NCBI RefSeq assembly: GCF_047302425.1
Contig: NZ_CP154855.1
Span: 744,001 to 808,000 of the forward strand
Length of the DNA stretch: 64,000 nt
Direction of reading: 5' to 3'
Source of the DNA: Oceanitalea sp047302425
GTDB lineage: Bacteria; Actinomycetota; Actinomycetes; Actinomycetales; Actinomycetaceae
The position numbers were made by a program, and so were the translations under genes. The first letter of the stretch is position 1, and each line of letters opens with the position of its first letter. Below are positions 34,733 through 48,472 of this stretch, one piece after another. A model generated the notes under the pieces. It did no database searches. It had not been told where the DNA came from and was given only the letters and a program-made list of their open reading frames with translations.

Positions 34733-37700
34733 TTGGCTGCCTCGCGCACCTCTTCTGTTCCCACCGCTGAAGACATCGCCACCCGGCTCCGCTCCCGCCG
34801 GGTCTCGTTCGCCAAGATCCAGGAGCCGCTCCAGGCGCCCGACCTCCTCGGGCTGCAGACCGAGAGCTTCGACTGGCTGCTCGGCAACCCGGCGTGGCGC
34901 GACCGCGTCGCCGCCGCCATCGAGCGGGGCGACAAGAACGTCCCGCGGACCTCGGGCCTCGAGGAGATCTTCGCGGAGATCTCCCCGATCGAGGACTTCG
35001 GCCAGTCGATGTCCCTCTCCTTCAACGACCACCGCTTCGAGCCGGCGAAGTACACGCCGGAGGAGTGCAAGGAGAAGGACTTCACCTACGCCGCTCCGCT
35101 GTTCGTCACGGCCGAGTTCACCAACTACGAGACCGGTGAGATCAAGTCGCAGACGGTCTTCATGGGCGACTTCCCGCTCATGACCGAGCGCGGCACCTTC
35201 ATCATCAACGGCACCGAGCGTGTCGTCGTCTCCCAGCTGGTCCGCTCCCCGGGCGTCTACTTCGAGCGCACCCCCGACAAGACGTCCGACAAGGACGTCT
35301 TCACGACGAAGATCATCCCGTCGCGTGGTGCGTGGCTCGAGTTCGAGATCGACAAGCGCGACGCCGTCGGCATCCGCATCGACCGCAAGCGCAAGCAGTC
35401 GATCACCGTCTTCCTGCGTGCGCTGGGCATGACCGAGAGCGAGATCCGCGAGGAGTTCGCCGACTACCCGGTCCTGCTCGAGACCCTCGAGAAGGACAAC
35501 GTCAGCACCCAGGACGAGGCCCTGCTCGACATCTACCGCAAGGTCCGCCCCGGCGAGCCGCCGACGGTCGAGGCCGGTCGCAACCTCCTCGACAACTACT
35601 ACTTCAACCCCAAGCGCTACGACCTCGCCAAGGTCGGCCGGTACAAGCTCAACAAGAAGCTCGGCACCAGTGCCGACCTCAGCGAGTCCGTGCTGCGCGT
35701 CGAGGACATCAAGGCAGCGGTCCGCTACCTCCTGGCCCTCCACAAGGGCGAGACGGAGTACACCGTCGAGTACGACGGCGAGCAGGTCACCGTCCGCGCC
35801 GAGACCGACGACATCGACCACTTCGGCAACCGCCGCATCCGGTCGGTCGGCGAGCTCATCCAGAACCAGATCCGCACGGGCCTGTCCCGGATGGAGCGTG
35901 TCGTGCGCGAGCGCATGACCACGCAGGACGTCGAGGCCATCACGCCGCAGACGCTCATCAACATCCGCCCGGTCGTCGCCTCCATCAAGGAGTTCTTCGG
36001 CACCTCCCAGCTGTCGCAGTTCATGGACCAGAACAACCCGCTGGCCGGGCTGACGCACAAGCGTCGTCTCAACGCCCTCGGCCCCGGTGGTCTGTCCCGT
36101 GACCGCGCGGCGATGGAGGTCCGTGACGTCCACCCCTCGCACTACGGCCGCATGTGCCCGATCGAGACCCCTGAGGGCCCGAACATCGGCCTCATCGGCT
36201 CGCTCGCGACCTTCGCGCGGATCAACCCCTTCGGTTTCGTCGAGACCCCCTACCGTCGCGTCGTCGACGGCCGGGTCACCGACGAGGTGGACTACCTCAC
36301 CGCCGACGACGAGGACCGCTACGTCATCGCGCAGGCCAACGCCAAGCTCGACGACGAGGGCCGGTTCCGCGAGGAGCAGGTGCTCGTCCGCGCGAGCGGC
36401 GGCAGCGGCGAGATGGCGGCCGTCCCGGCCGAGGACGTCGACTACATGGACGTCTCCGCCCGCCAGATGGTGTCCGTCGCGACCGCGATGATCCCCTTCC
36501 TCGAGCACGACGACGCCAACCGTGCGCTCATGGGCGCCAACATGCAGCGTCAGGCGGTGCCGCTGGTCCGCAGCGAGGCCCCACTCGTGGGCACCGGGCT
36601 CGAGCGCCGCGCCGCCGTGGACGCCGGTGACGTCATCGTCGCCAGCAAGGCCGGCGTCGTCACCGAGGTCTCGGCCGACGCGATCCACGTCGCCGCCGAC
36701 GACGGCACGAACCAGGTCTACCGCGTCGCGAAGTTCCGTCGCTCCAACCAGGGCACGTCCTACAACCAGCGTGTGCTGGTCGACGAGGGCGACCGCGTCG
36801 AGGTCGGCTCCGCGCTGGCCGACGGCCCGGCGACCGACGACGGCGAGCTGGCCCTGGGCCGCAACCTCCTCGTCGCCTTCATGTCGTGGGAGGGCCACAA
36901 CTACGAGGACGCGATCATCCTCTCCCAGCGCCTCGTGGCCGAGGACGTCCTGTCCTCGATCCACATCGAGGAGCACGAGGTCGACGCCCGCGACACCAAG
37001 CTGGGCGCCGAGGAGATCACCCGGGACATCCCGAACGTCTCCGAGGACGTGCTCGCCGACCTCGACGAGCGCGGCATCATCCGCATCGGTGCCGAGGTCA
37101 GCGCCGGCGACATCCTCGTCGGCAAGGTCACCCCCAAGGGTGAGACCGAGCTGACGAGCGAGGAGCGCCTGCTGCGCGCGATCTTCGGCGAGAAGGCCCG
37201 CGAGGTGCGCGACACGTCACTCAAGGTGCCCCACGGTGAGTCCGGGACCGTCATCGGTATCCAGGAGTTCAACGCGGACGAGGACGACGAGCTGCCCGCC
37301 GGCGTCAACCAGATGGTGCGCGTCTACATCGCCCAGCGCCGCAAGATCACCGACGGCGACAAGCTCGCCGGGCGCCACGGCAACAAGGGTGTCATCTCCA
37401 AGATCCTCCCGGTCGAGGACATGCCCTTCCTCGAGGACGGCACGCCGGTCGACATCATCCTCAACCCGCTCGGTGTGCCCGGCCGTATGAACGTCGGCCA
37501 GGTGCTCGAGACCCACCTCGGGTGGGTCGCCAAGCAGGGCTGGGACGCCACCGACGCGCCGCAGGGCGAGGGCACGTGGACGGAGAACCTGCCGGAGGGC
37601 GCCCTGCGCGGCGAGCCGGGCACCCCGGTCGCCACGCCGGTCTTCGACGGCATCCACGAGCACGAGCTCACCGGTCTGCTCGGCCACACCACCCCGAACC

Positions 37701-38248
37701 GGGACGGCCAGCGCATGGTCGGCACCGACGGCAAGGCCCGCCTGTTCGACGGCCGCTCCGGGGAGCCCTTCCCCGAGCCCGTCTCGGTCGGCTACATGTA
37801 CATCCTCAAGCTCCACCACCTCGTGGACGACAAGATCCACGCCCGCTCCACCGGCCCGTACTCGATGATCACCCAGCAGCCGCTGGGCGGTAAGGCACAG
37901 TTCGGTGGCCAGCGCTTCGGTGAGATGGAGGTGTGGGCACTGGAGGCCTACGGCGCCGCGTACGCGCTGCAGGAGCTCCTGACGATCAAGTCCGACGACA
38001 TCCCCGGACGCGTCAAGGTGTACGAGGCCATCGTCAAGGGCGAGAACATCCCCGAGCCCGGCATCCCCGAGTCCTTCAAGGTGCTCATGAAGGAGATGCA
38101 GTCCCTGTGCCTGAACGTCGAGGCACTGGACGCGGAGGGCAACGCCATCGAGCTGCGTGACGCCGACGAGGAGGTCTACCGGGCTGCCGACGAGCTCGGG
38201 ATCGACCTGTCGCGTCGTCCCGACGCCAGCAGCGTCGACGACATCTAA
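34733..38248 (+). CDS. rpoB: DNA-directed RNA polymerase subunit beta
   Basis: 1171 residues from the TTG at 34733, which is 6 nt after GAAGGA and gives the N-terminus LAASRTSS, comparable to the TTG start of mycobacterial rpoB; a GTG at 34703 is the other option. Core landmarks: the rifampicin region GTSQLSQFMDQNNPLAGLTH then KRRLNALGPGGLSRDRA, RDVHPSHYGRMCPIETPEGP, GRHGNKGVISK, and GGKAQFGGQRFGEMEVWAL. At the position equal to E. coli Ser531 this protein has Asn (residue 447, codon 36071-36073). Forms the catalytic core with RpoC. Confidence 0.98.
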   Translation: MAASRTSSVPTAEDIATRLRSRRVSFAKIQEPLQAPDLLGLQTESFDWLLGNPAWRDRVAAAIERGDKNVPRTSGLEEIFAEISPIEDFGQSMSLSFNDHRFEPAKYTPEECKEKDFTYAAPLFVTAEFTNYETGEIKSQTVFMGDFPLMTERGTFIINGTERVVVSQLVRSPGVYFERTPDKTSDKDVFTTKIIPSRGAWLEFEIDKRDAVGIRIDRKRKQSITVFLRALGMTESEIREEFADYPVLLETLEKDNVSTQDEALLDIYRKVRPGEPPTVEAGRNLLDNYYFNPKRYDLAKVGRYKLNKKLGTSADLSESVLRVEDIKAAVRYLLALHKGETEYTVEYDGEQVTVRAETDDIDHFGNRRIRSVGELIQNQIRTGLSRMERVVRERMTTQDVEAITPQTLINIRPVVASIKEFFGTSQLSQFMDQNNPLAGLTHKRRLNALGPGGLSRDRAAMEVRDVHPSHYGRMCPIETPEGPNIGLIGSLATFARINPFGFVETPYRRVVDGRVTDEVDYLTADDEDRYVIAQANAKLDDEGRFREEQVLVRASGGSGEMAAVPAEDVDYMDVSARQMVSVATAMIPFLEHDDANRALMGANMQRQAVPLVRSEAPLVGTGLERRAAVDAGDVIVASKAGVVTEVSADAIHVAADDGTNQVYRVAKFRRSNQGTSYNQRVLVDEGDRVEVGSALADGPATDDGELALGRNLLVAFMSWEGHNYEDAIILSQRLVAEDVLSSIHIEEHEVDARDTKLGAEEITRDIPNVSEDVLADLDERGIIRIGAEVSAGDILVGKVTPKGETELTSEERLLRAIFGEKAREVRDTSLKVPHGESGTVIGIQEFNADEDDELPAGVNQMVRVYIAQRRKITDGDKLAGRHGNKGVISKILPVEDMPFLEDGTPVDIILNPLGVPGRMNVGQVLETHLGWVAKQGWDATDAPQGEGTWTENLPEGALRGEPGTPVATPVFDGIHEHELTGLLGHTTPNRDGQRMVGTDGKARLFDGRSGEPFPEPVSVGYMYILKLHHLVDDKIHARSTGPYSMITQQPLGGKAQFGGQRFGEMEVWALEAYGAAYALQELLTIKSDDIPGRVKVYEAIVKGENIPEPGIPESFKVLMKEMQSLCLNVEALDAEGNAIELRDADEEVYRAADELGIDLSRRPDASSVDDI

Positions 38249-38256
38249 GAGGCCGC

Positions 38257-38286
38257 GGCTGCCGTGGCACCACCGCCACGGCAGCC
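38257..38286 (+). terminator. hairpin between rpoB and rpoC
   Basis: Perfect 12-bp stem GGCTGCCGTGGC / GCCACGGCAGCC with a 6-nt loop. No T-tract. Because rpoC needs transcripts from upstream, this is more likely a pause, processing or partial attenuation site than a full terminator. Confidence 0.5.
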
Positions 38287-38338
38287 CGCCGGCCCGTTTG
38301 GATTCCACACGGTGACATACCGAAGGAAGTAGGAAACC

Positions 38339-42229
<3,891 letters not shown>

Positions 42230-42233
42230 CCTC

Positions 42234-42266
42234 CCGTGGGGCGGCCGCCAGGCGGCCGCCCCACGG
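42234..42266 (+). terminator. rpoBC terminator-like hairpin
   Basis: Perfect 14-bp stem CCGTGGGGCGGCCG (42234-42247) / CGGCCGCCCCACGG (42253-42266), 4 nt after the rpoC stop. Confidence 0.75.
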
Positions 42267-42303
42267 CACACACCCGGCGTGACGGACGTCAAGCCGCCAC
42301 GCT

Positions 42304-42333
42304 TTGACGCAAGAAACCGCGGCAGAGTACGCT
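42304..42333 (+). promoter_or_regulatory. str operon promoter
   Basis: TTGACG (42304-42309), 18-nt spacer, TACGCT (42328-42333). This is among the best promoter matches in the window. Expected start near 42340. Confidence 0.75.
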
Positions 42334-42339
42334 ACTGGG

Positions 42340-42511
42340 CGGTGCCCGCGACATCGGGTCCCTCGTGCGTGCTTGTGAACTGCAGGCCCGGCGACACTCC
42401 CGAGCGCGGGGGGCAGGGTAAGCAGGAGACCGACTTTGCGGTCATGCCGGCGCCCCACCCGGTTCGCCGGGCGAACATCAAGCAGAGAAACACATCCGAG
42501 ACGGAGACGTA
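42340..42511 (+). ncRNA. str operon mRNA leader with elements shared with the S10 leader
   Basis: About 172 nt without a gene. GCGACAC-T-CCCGAGCGCGGGGG at 42391-42412 is nearly identical to 47422-47443 in the S10 leader. A segment at 42355-42377 is complementary to 47361-47383 of the S10 leader (20 of 23 positions). A CCCGG-TTCG-CCGGG hairpin lies at 42458-42471. The function is unknown; autoregulation of ribosomal operons is the obvious context. Confidence 0.6.
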
Positions 42512-42886
42512 GTGCCCACGATTCAGCAGCTGGTCCGCAAGGGCCGCAGCGTCAAGACCTCGACGTCGAAGACGCCCGCCCTCAAGGGCAGCCCCCAGCG
42601 GCGCGGGGTGTGCACCCGCGTGTACACGACGACCCCGAAGAAGCCGAACTCGGCGCTCCGCAAGGTCGCCCGTGTGCGCCTGTCCAGCGGGATCGAGGTC
42701 ACGGCCTACATCCCCGGGGTCGGTCACAACCTCCAGGAGCACTCCATCGTGCTCGTCCGCGGCGGTCGCGTGAAGGACCTGCCCGGCGTCCGCTACAAGA
42801 TCGTGCGCGGCGCGCTCGACACCCAGGGTGTCCGTGGTCGCCAGCAGGCTCGCAGCCGTTACGGCGCGAAGAAGGAGAAGAAGTAA
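42512..42886 (+). CDS. rpsL: 30S ribosomal protein S12
   Basis: 124 residues; decoding-site protein. TTTPKKPNSALRKVARVRL and HNLQEHSIVLVRGGRVKDLP are wild-type, including the lysines whose change gives streptomycin resistance elsewhere. First gene of the str operon. GTG start with a weak GGAG upstream. Ends in a TAATG overlap with rpsG. Confidence 0.98.
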   Translation: MPTIQQLVRKGRSVKTSTSKTPALKGSPQRRGVCTRVYTTTPKKPNSALRKVARVRLSSGIEVTAYIPGVGHNLQEHSIVLVRGGRVKDLPGVRYKIVRGALDTQGVRGRQQARSRYGAKKEKK

Positions 42887-43356
42887 TGCCGCGCAAGGGT
42901 CCCGCACCTCAGCGGACGCTCGTCGTCGACCCGGTCTACGGCTCGCCGACCGTCACCCAGCTCGTCAACCGCATCCTCAAGGACGGCAAGAAGTCGACCG
43001 CCGAGCGGATCGTCTACGACGCCCTCGAGGGTGTGCGCGAGAAGACCGACGGTGACCCCACCGCCGTCCTCAAGCGTGCGCTCGACAACGTCCGTCCCTC
43101 CCTCGAGGTCCGCTCCCGCCGCGTCGGTGGCGCGACCTACCAGGTCCCGGTCGAGGTCCGCCCGTCGCGGCAGACCACCCTCGCCCTGCGCTGGCTGGTC
43201 GACTACGCCCGCGCCCGTCGCGAGAAGACGATGACCGAGCGCCTCATGAACGAGATCCTCGACGCCTCCAACGGCCTCGGTGCCGCGGTCAAGCGCCGCG
43301 AGGACACCCACAAGATGGCCGAGTCCAACCGGGCCTTCGCGCACTACCGCTGGTAG
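42886..43356 (+). CDS. rpsG: 30S ribosomal protein S7
   Basis: 156 residues; head-assembly protein that binds 16S rRNA and in E. coli represses this operon. Typical MPRKGPAPQR start, RRVGGATYQVPVEVRP in the middle and KMAESNRAFAHYRW at the end. The ATG at 42886 overlaps the rpsL stop by one base; ribosome binding site GAAGGAGAAG. Confidence 0.98.
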   Translation: MPRKGPAPQRTLVVDPVYGSPTVTQLVNRILKDGKKSTAERIVYDALEGVREKTDGDPTAVLKRALDNVRPSLEVRSRRVGGATYQVPVEVRPSRQTTLALRWLVDYARARREKTMTERLMNEILDASNGLGAAVKRREDTHKMAESNRAFAHYRW

Positions 43357-43400
43357 TCGGCGCTGCCCGCCCTGCACGAATCGACTGAAGAGAGTCTCCT

Positions 43401-45503
<2,103 letters not shown>

Positions 45504-45620
45504 GTCCCACTGGTCGACCAGCAGTACCCATTTCAAACCGACCCGTAGGGCTTGCTCCCCGACAGGCGCAACCGCACCTGACGATGAGCAGACAACTACC
45601 CGAGTCCCAGGAGGACACAA

Positions 45621-46814
45621 GTGGCGAAGGCCAAGTTCGAGCGGACCAAGCCGCACGTCAACATCGGCACCATCGGTCACGTCGACCACGGTAAGACGAC
45701 GCTGACCGCGGCCATCTCCAAGGTGCTGGCGGACAAGTACCCGGACCTGAACACGTTCAGCTCCTATGACCAGGTCGACAACGCTCCCGAGGAGCGTCAG
45801 CGCGGCATCACGATCAACGTCTCGCACGTCGAGTACCAGACCGAGGCGCGCCACTACGCCCACGTCGACGCTCCCGGTCACGCGGACTACATCAAGAACA
45901 TGATCACCGGTGCCGCCCAGATGGACGGCGCGATCCTCGTGGTCGCCGCGACCGACGGCCCCATGGCCCAGACCCGTGAGCACGTCCTGCTCGCCCGTCA
46001 GGTCGGCGTGCCCTACGTCCTCGTCGCGCTGAACAAGTCCGACATGGTCGACGACGAGGAGATCCTCGAGCTCGTCGAGGTCGAGGTCCGCGACCTGCTC
46101 TCCAGCCAGGAGTTCCCGGGCGACGACGCGCCGGTCGTGCGCGTCTCCGCCCTCAAGGCCCTCGAGGGCGACCCCAAGTGGGTTGCCGCCATCGAGGAGC
46201 TCATGGAGGCCGTGGACAACAACGTCCCGACCCCCGAGCGTGACGTCGACAAGCCCTTCCTCATGCCGATCGAGGACGTCTTCACGATCACCGGTCGTGG
46301 CACCGTCGTCACCGGTCGCGTCGAGCGCGGTCTGCTCAACGTCAACGACGAGGTCGAGATCGTCGGTATCAAGGAGAAGTCCATCAAGACGACCGTCACC
46401 GGCGTCGAGATGTTCCGCAAGCTCCTCGACACCGCCGAGGCGGGCGAGAACGTCGGCCTGCTCCTCCGCGGCACCAAGCGCGAGGAGGTCGAGCGCGGCC
46501 AGGTCGTCGTGAAGCCGGGTTCGATCACCCCGCACACGCAGTTCGAGGCCCAGGTCTACATCCTGAGCAAGGACGAGGGTGGGCGTCACAACCCCTTCTA
46601 CTCGAACTACCGCCCGCAGTTCTACTTCCGCACCACGGACGTCACCGGCGTCATCCAGCTGCCCGAGGGCACCGAGATGGTCATGCCCGGCGACAACACC
46701 GAGATGACGGTCGACCTCATCCAGCCGATCGCGATGGAGGAGGGCCTCGGCTTCGCCATCCGTGAGGGTGGCCGCACCGTGGGCTCCGGCCGCGTCACCA
46801 AGATCCTCAAGTGA
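45621..46814 (+). CDS. tuf: elongation factor Tu
   Basis: 397 residues; GTPase delivering aminoacyl-tRNA. GHVDHGKT (19-26), DAPGHADY, NKSDMVDD and the C-terminal barrel EGGRTVGSGRVTKILK. GTG start after CAGGAGGA. A 117-nt gap to fusA has no other gene and no clear promoter. Codon use is the most biased in the window, as expected for the most abundant protein. Confidence 0.98.
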   Translation: MAKAKFERTKPHVNIGTIGHVDHGKTTLTAAISKVLADKYPDLNTFSSYDQVDNAPEERQRGITINVSHVEYQTEARHYAHVDAPGHADYIKNMITGAAQMDGAILVVAATDGPMAQTREHVLLARQVGVPYVLVALNKSDMVDDEEILELVEVEVRDLLSSQEFPGDDAPVVRVSALKALEGDPKWVAAIEELMEAVDNNVPTPERDVDKPFLMPIEDVFTITGRGTVVTGRVERGLLNVNDEVEIVGIKEKSIKTTVTGVEMFRKLLDTAEAGENVGLLLRGTKREEVERGQVVVKPGSITPHTQFEAQVYILSKDEGGRHNPFYSNYRPQFYFRTTDVTGVIQLPEGTEMVMPGDNTEMTVDLIQPIAMEEGLGFAIREGGRTVGSGRVTKILK

Positions 46815-46820
46815 TCTTGA

Positions 46821-46838
46821 GCTGGGCCTGAGCCCAGC
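46821..46838 (+). terminator. first hairpin after tuf
   Basis: Seven-bp stem GCTGGGC/GCCCAGC with a CTGA loop, 6 nt after the tuf stop. Confidence 0.5.
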
Positions 46839-46853
46839 ACCCTGCACCACCTG

Positions 46854-46886
46854 AAGGGCCCGGCGAGCACCGCTCGCCGGGCCCTT
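46854..46886 (+). terminator. str operon terminator
   Basis: Fifteen-bp stem AAGGGCCCGGCGAGC / GCTCGCCGGGCCCTT with a 3-nt loop, followed by CGCC. A tandem arrangement with the smaller hairpin 16 nt upstream. Confidence 0.8.
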
Positions 46887-46909
46887 CGCCGTCCCCAGCC
46901 GCTTCCCAT

Positions 46910-47055
46910 CGCCGACAGCAGACTTGTTCCTACCGTGGCCGCCGGCGACAGCCGGTCCGCCCCTCACTTCCCAGCGCCGGCCGCGAGTGGGGCCGGAAAC
47001 AAGTCTGCTGTCGGCGCGAGAGGGGGGCCGGGAAGAAGTCTGCTGTCGGCGCGAG
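46910..47055. repeat. three copies of a short intergenic repeat
   Basis: AAGTCTGCTGTCGGCGCGAG occurs twice as a perfect direct repeat (47001-47020 and 47036-47055, 35 nt apart). An inverted copy, CGCCGACAGCAGACTTGTTC, is at 46910-46929. The inverted and first direct copy could pair over about 19 bp with a roughly 70-nt loop. Confidence 0.85.
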
Positions 47056-47130
47056 GGGGGAGGGGGCGGGCGTTGCAGCTGGCGGTGCGCGAAGTCACCG
47101 GGAGCGGCCTCGTCAAGAAGGCGCGCCGGC

Positions 47131-47139
47131 TGGTAGGGT
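47131..47139 (+). promoter_or_regulatory. candidate extended -10 promoter of the S10 operon
   Basis: TGG-TAGGGT fits TGn plus TANNNT. No good -35. The start would be near 47146, leaving a leader of about 336 nt before rpsJ. Confidence 0.45.
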
Positions 47140-47145
47140 GGATCG

Positions 47146-47481
47146 GCCGGGTGAGAACCGGGCATGCTTGGCTCGCGGTGACCGCACCGGGAGCAGGGCG
47201 ACAACCTTGTCGGAGGGCCTCGCGTCCGCCGATGACCAAGAACACACCGGTGAGAGCCGGATCCGATTCGCCATGCGGCGGTCGTGTCTGGCAGACTGTT
47301 CCGGTTGCCTGGGGGCGTGCCCCCAGGTGTCAGGCTGAGTCGGGCCCCGAGCCCAGGCTCCACAAGCAAGCACAAGGGCCCCGCATCGACGATGCGCCGT
47401 GCTCAGGTGTGTGCGCACTGCGCGACACGCCCGAGCGCGGGGGACGGTAACAGAGCGGTACGAGAGAGGTTAGACGACGCC
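47146..47481 (+). ncRNA. S10 operon mRNA leader with shared elements
   Basis: Long leader without a credible gene. It holds an 8-bp hairpin CCTGGGGG/CCCCCAGG (47308-47327), a segment complementary to the str leader (47361-47383), a 6-bp hairpin CGCATC/GATGCG (47382-47396), and GCGACAC-G-CCCGAGCGCGGGGG (47422-47443) shared with the str leader. In E. coli the S10 leader is the target of L4 autoregulation; whether this unrelated-looking leader does the same is unknown. Confidence 0.55.
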
Positions 47482-47790
47482 ATGGCGGGACAGAAGATCC
47501 GCATCAGGCTCAAGTCCTACGACCACGAAGTCATCGACAGCTCGGCGCGCAAGATCGTCGACACGGTGACTCGCGCTGGTGCGACGGTCGTGGGTCCGGT
47601 GCCGCTGCCGACGGAGAAGAACGTCTTCGTCGTCATTCGTTCACCGCACAAGTACAAGGACAGCCGCGAGCAGTTCGAGATGCGCACCCACAAGCGCCTC
47701 ATCGACATCATCGACCCGACGCCGAAGGCCGTTGACTCGCTCATGCGGCTCGACCTGCCCGCCGACGTCAACATCGAGATCAAGCTCTGA
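47482..47790 (+). CDS. rpsJ: 30S ribosomal protein S10
   Basis: 102 residues. MAGQKIRIRLKSYDHEVID, GPVPLPTEKNVFVVIRSPHK and RTHKRLIDI are diagnostic. Also acts as NusE in antitermination in other bacteria. The ATG at 47482 is supported by homology; the frame continues upstream into the leader. First gene of the S10 operon. Confidence 0.98.
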   Translation: MAGQKIRIRLKSYDHEVIDSSARKIVDTVTRAGATVVGPVPLPTEKNVFVVIRSPHKYKDSREQFEMRTHKRLIDIIDPTPKAVDSLMRLDLPADVNIEIKL

Positions 47791-47801
47791 GGTTCGCCAC
47801 A

Positions 47802-48470
47802 ATGACTACCTTCACCAAGCAGGCTGCGGGCAGGCCGGTCACGGCCCTGCTCGGCACCAAGCTCGGCATGACCCAGGTCTGGGACGAGGACGGACGTCTC
47901 GTCCCGGTGACGGTCGTGCAGGTGGGCACCAACGTGGTGACCCAGCTGCGGACCCCCGAGACCGACGGGTACAGCGCCGTGCAGCTCGCCTTCGGCGAGA
48001 TCGACCCGCGCAAGGTCACCCAGCCCCTCAAGGGCCACTTCGAGAAGGCCGGCACGACCCCGCGCCGCTTCGTCACCGAGGTCCGCACCTCCGAGTCCGA
48101 CAGCTTCACCGTCGGCCAGGAGCTGCGCGCTGACGTGTTCGAGGCCGGCACGGTCGTCGACGTCATCGGCACGACGAAGGGCAAGGGCACGGCCGGTGTC
48201 ATGAAGCGTCACGGCTTCGCCGGCGTCAGCGCCTCCCACGGTGCGCACCGCAACCACCGCAAGCCCGGCTCGATCGGCGGGGCCTCGACGCCCGGCCGCG
48301 TGTTCCGTGGGCAGCGGATGGCCGGTCGCATGGGCCACAAGCGCCAGACCACCCAGAACCTCACGATCCACGCCGTCGACGTCGAGAAGGGTCTGCTCCT
48401 CGTGGCCGGCCCGATCCCCGGCCCGAAGCACGGCGTCGTCGTCGTCCGTACCGCTGTGAAGGGGGCGTGA
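47802..48470 (+). CDS. rplC: 50S ribosomal protein L3
   Basis: 222 residues. LLGTKLGMTQVWDEDGRLVP near the N-terminus, and the extended loop KRHGFAGVSASHGAHRNHRKPGSIG reaching towards the peptidyl transferase centre. 11 nt after rpsJ. Confidence 0.98.
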   Translation: MTTFTKQAAGRPVTALLGTKLGMTQVWDEDGRLVPVTVVQVGTNVVTQLRTPETDGYSAVQLAFGEIDPRKVTQPLKGHFEKAGTTPRRFVTEVRTSESDSFTVGQELRADVFEAGTVVDVIGTTKGKGTAGVMKRHGFAGVSASHGAHRNHRKPGSIGGASTPGRVFRGQRMAGRMGHKRQTTQNLTIHAVDVEKGLLLVAGPIPGPKHGVVVVRTAVKGA

Positions 48471-48472
48471 CC

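Larger units (their letters stand above)
46887..47145. other. non-coding gap with short repeats, ahead of the S10 promoter
   Basis: No credible gene. The stretch holds three copies of a roughly 20-nt word (entered separately), G-rich tracts around 47018-47070 and the candidate S10 promoter at its end. Open frames here have neither conserved protein features nor ribosome binding sites. Confidence 0.6.

Noticed and set aside
42512..42886. Streptomycin-resistance substitution in S12
   Set aside because: The lysine-containing loop TPKKPNSALRK is wild-type.
46910..47055. CRISPR-like array
   Set aside because: Only two direct copies with a 15-nt spacer and one inverted copy; no cas genes nearby.
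46935..47450. Small open frames in the tuf-rpsJ gap
   Set aside because: They cover short repeats, hairpins and the S10 leader, lack ribosome binding sites and have no conserved protein features.
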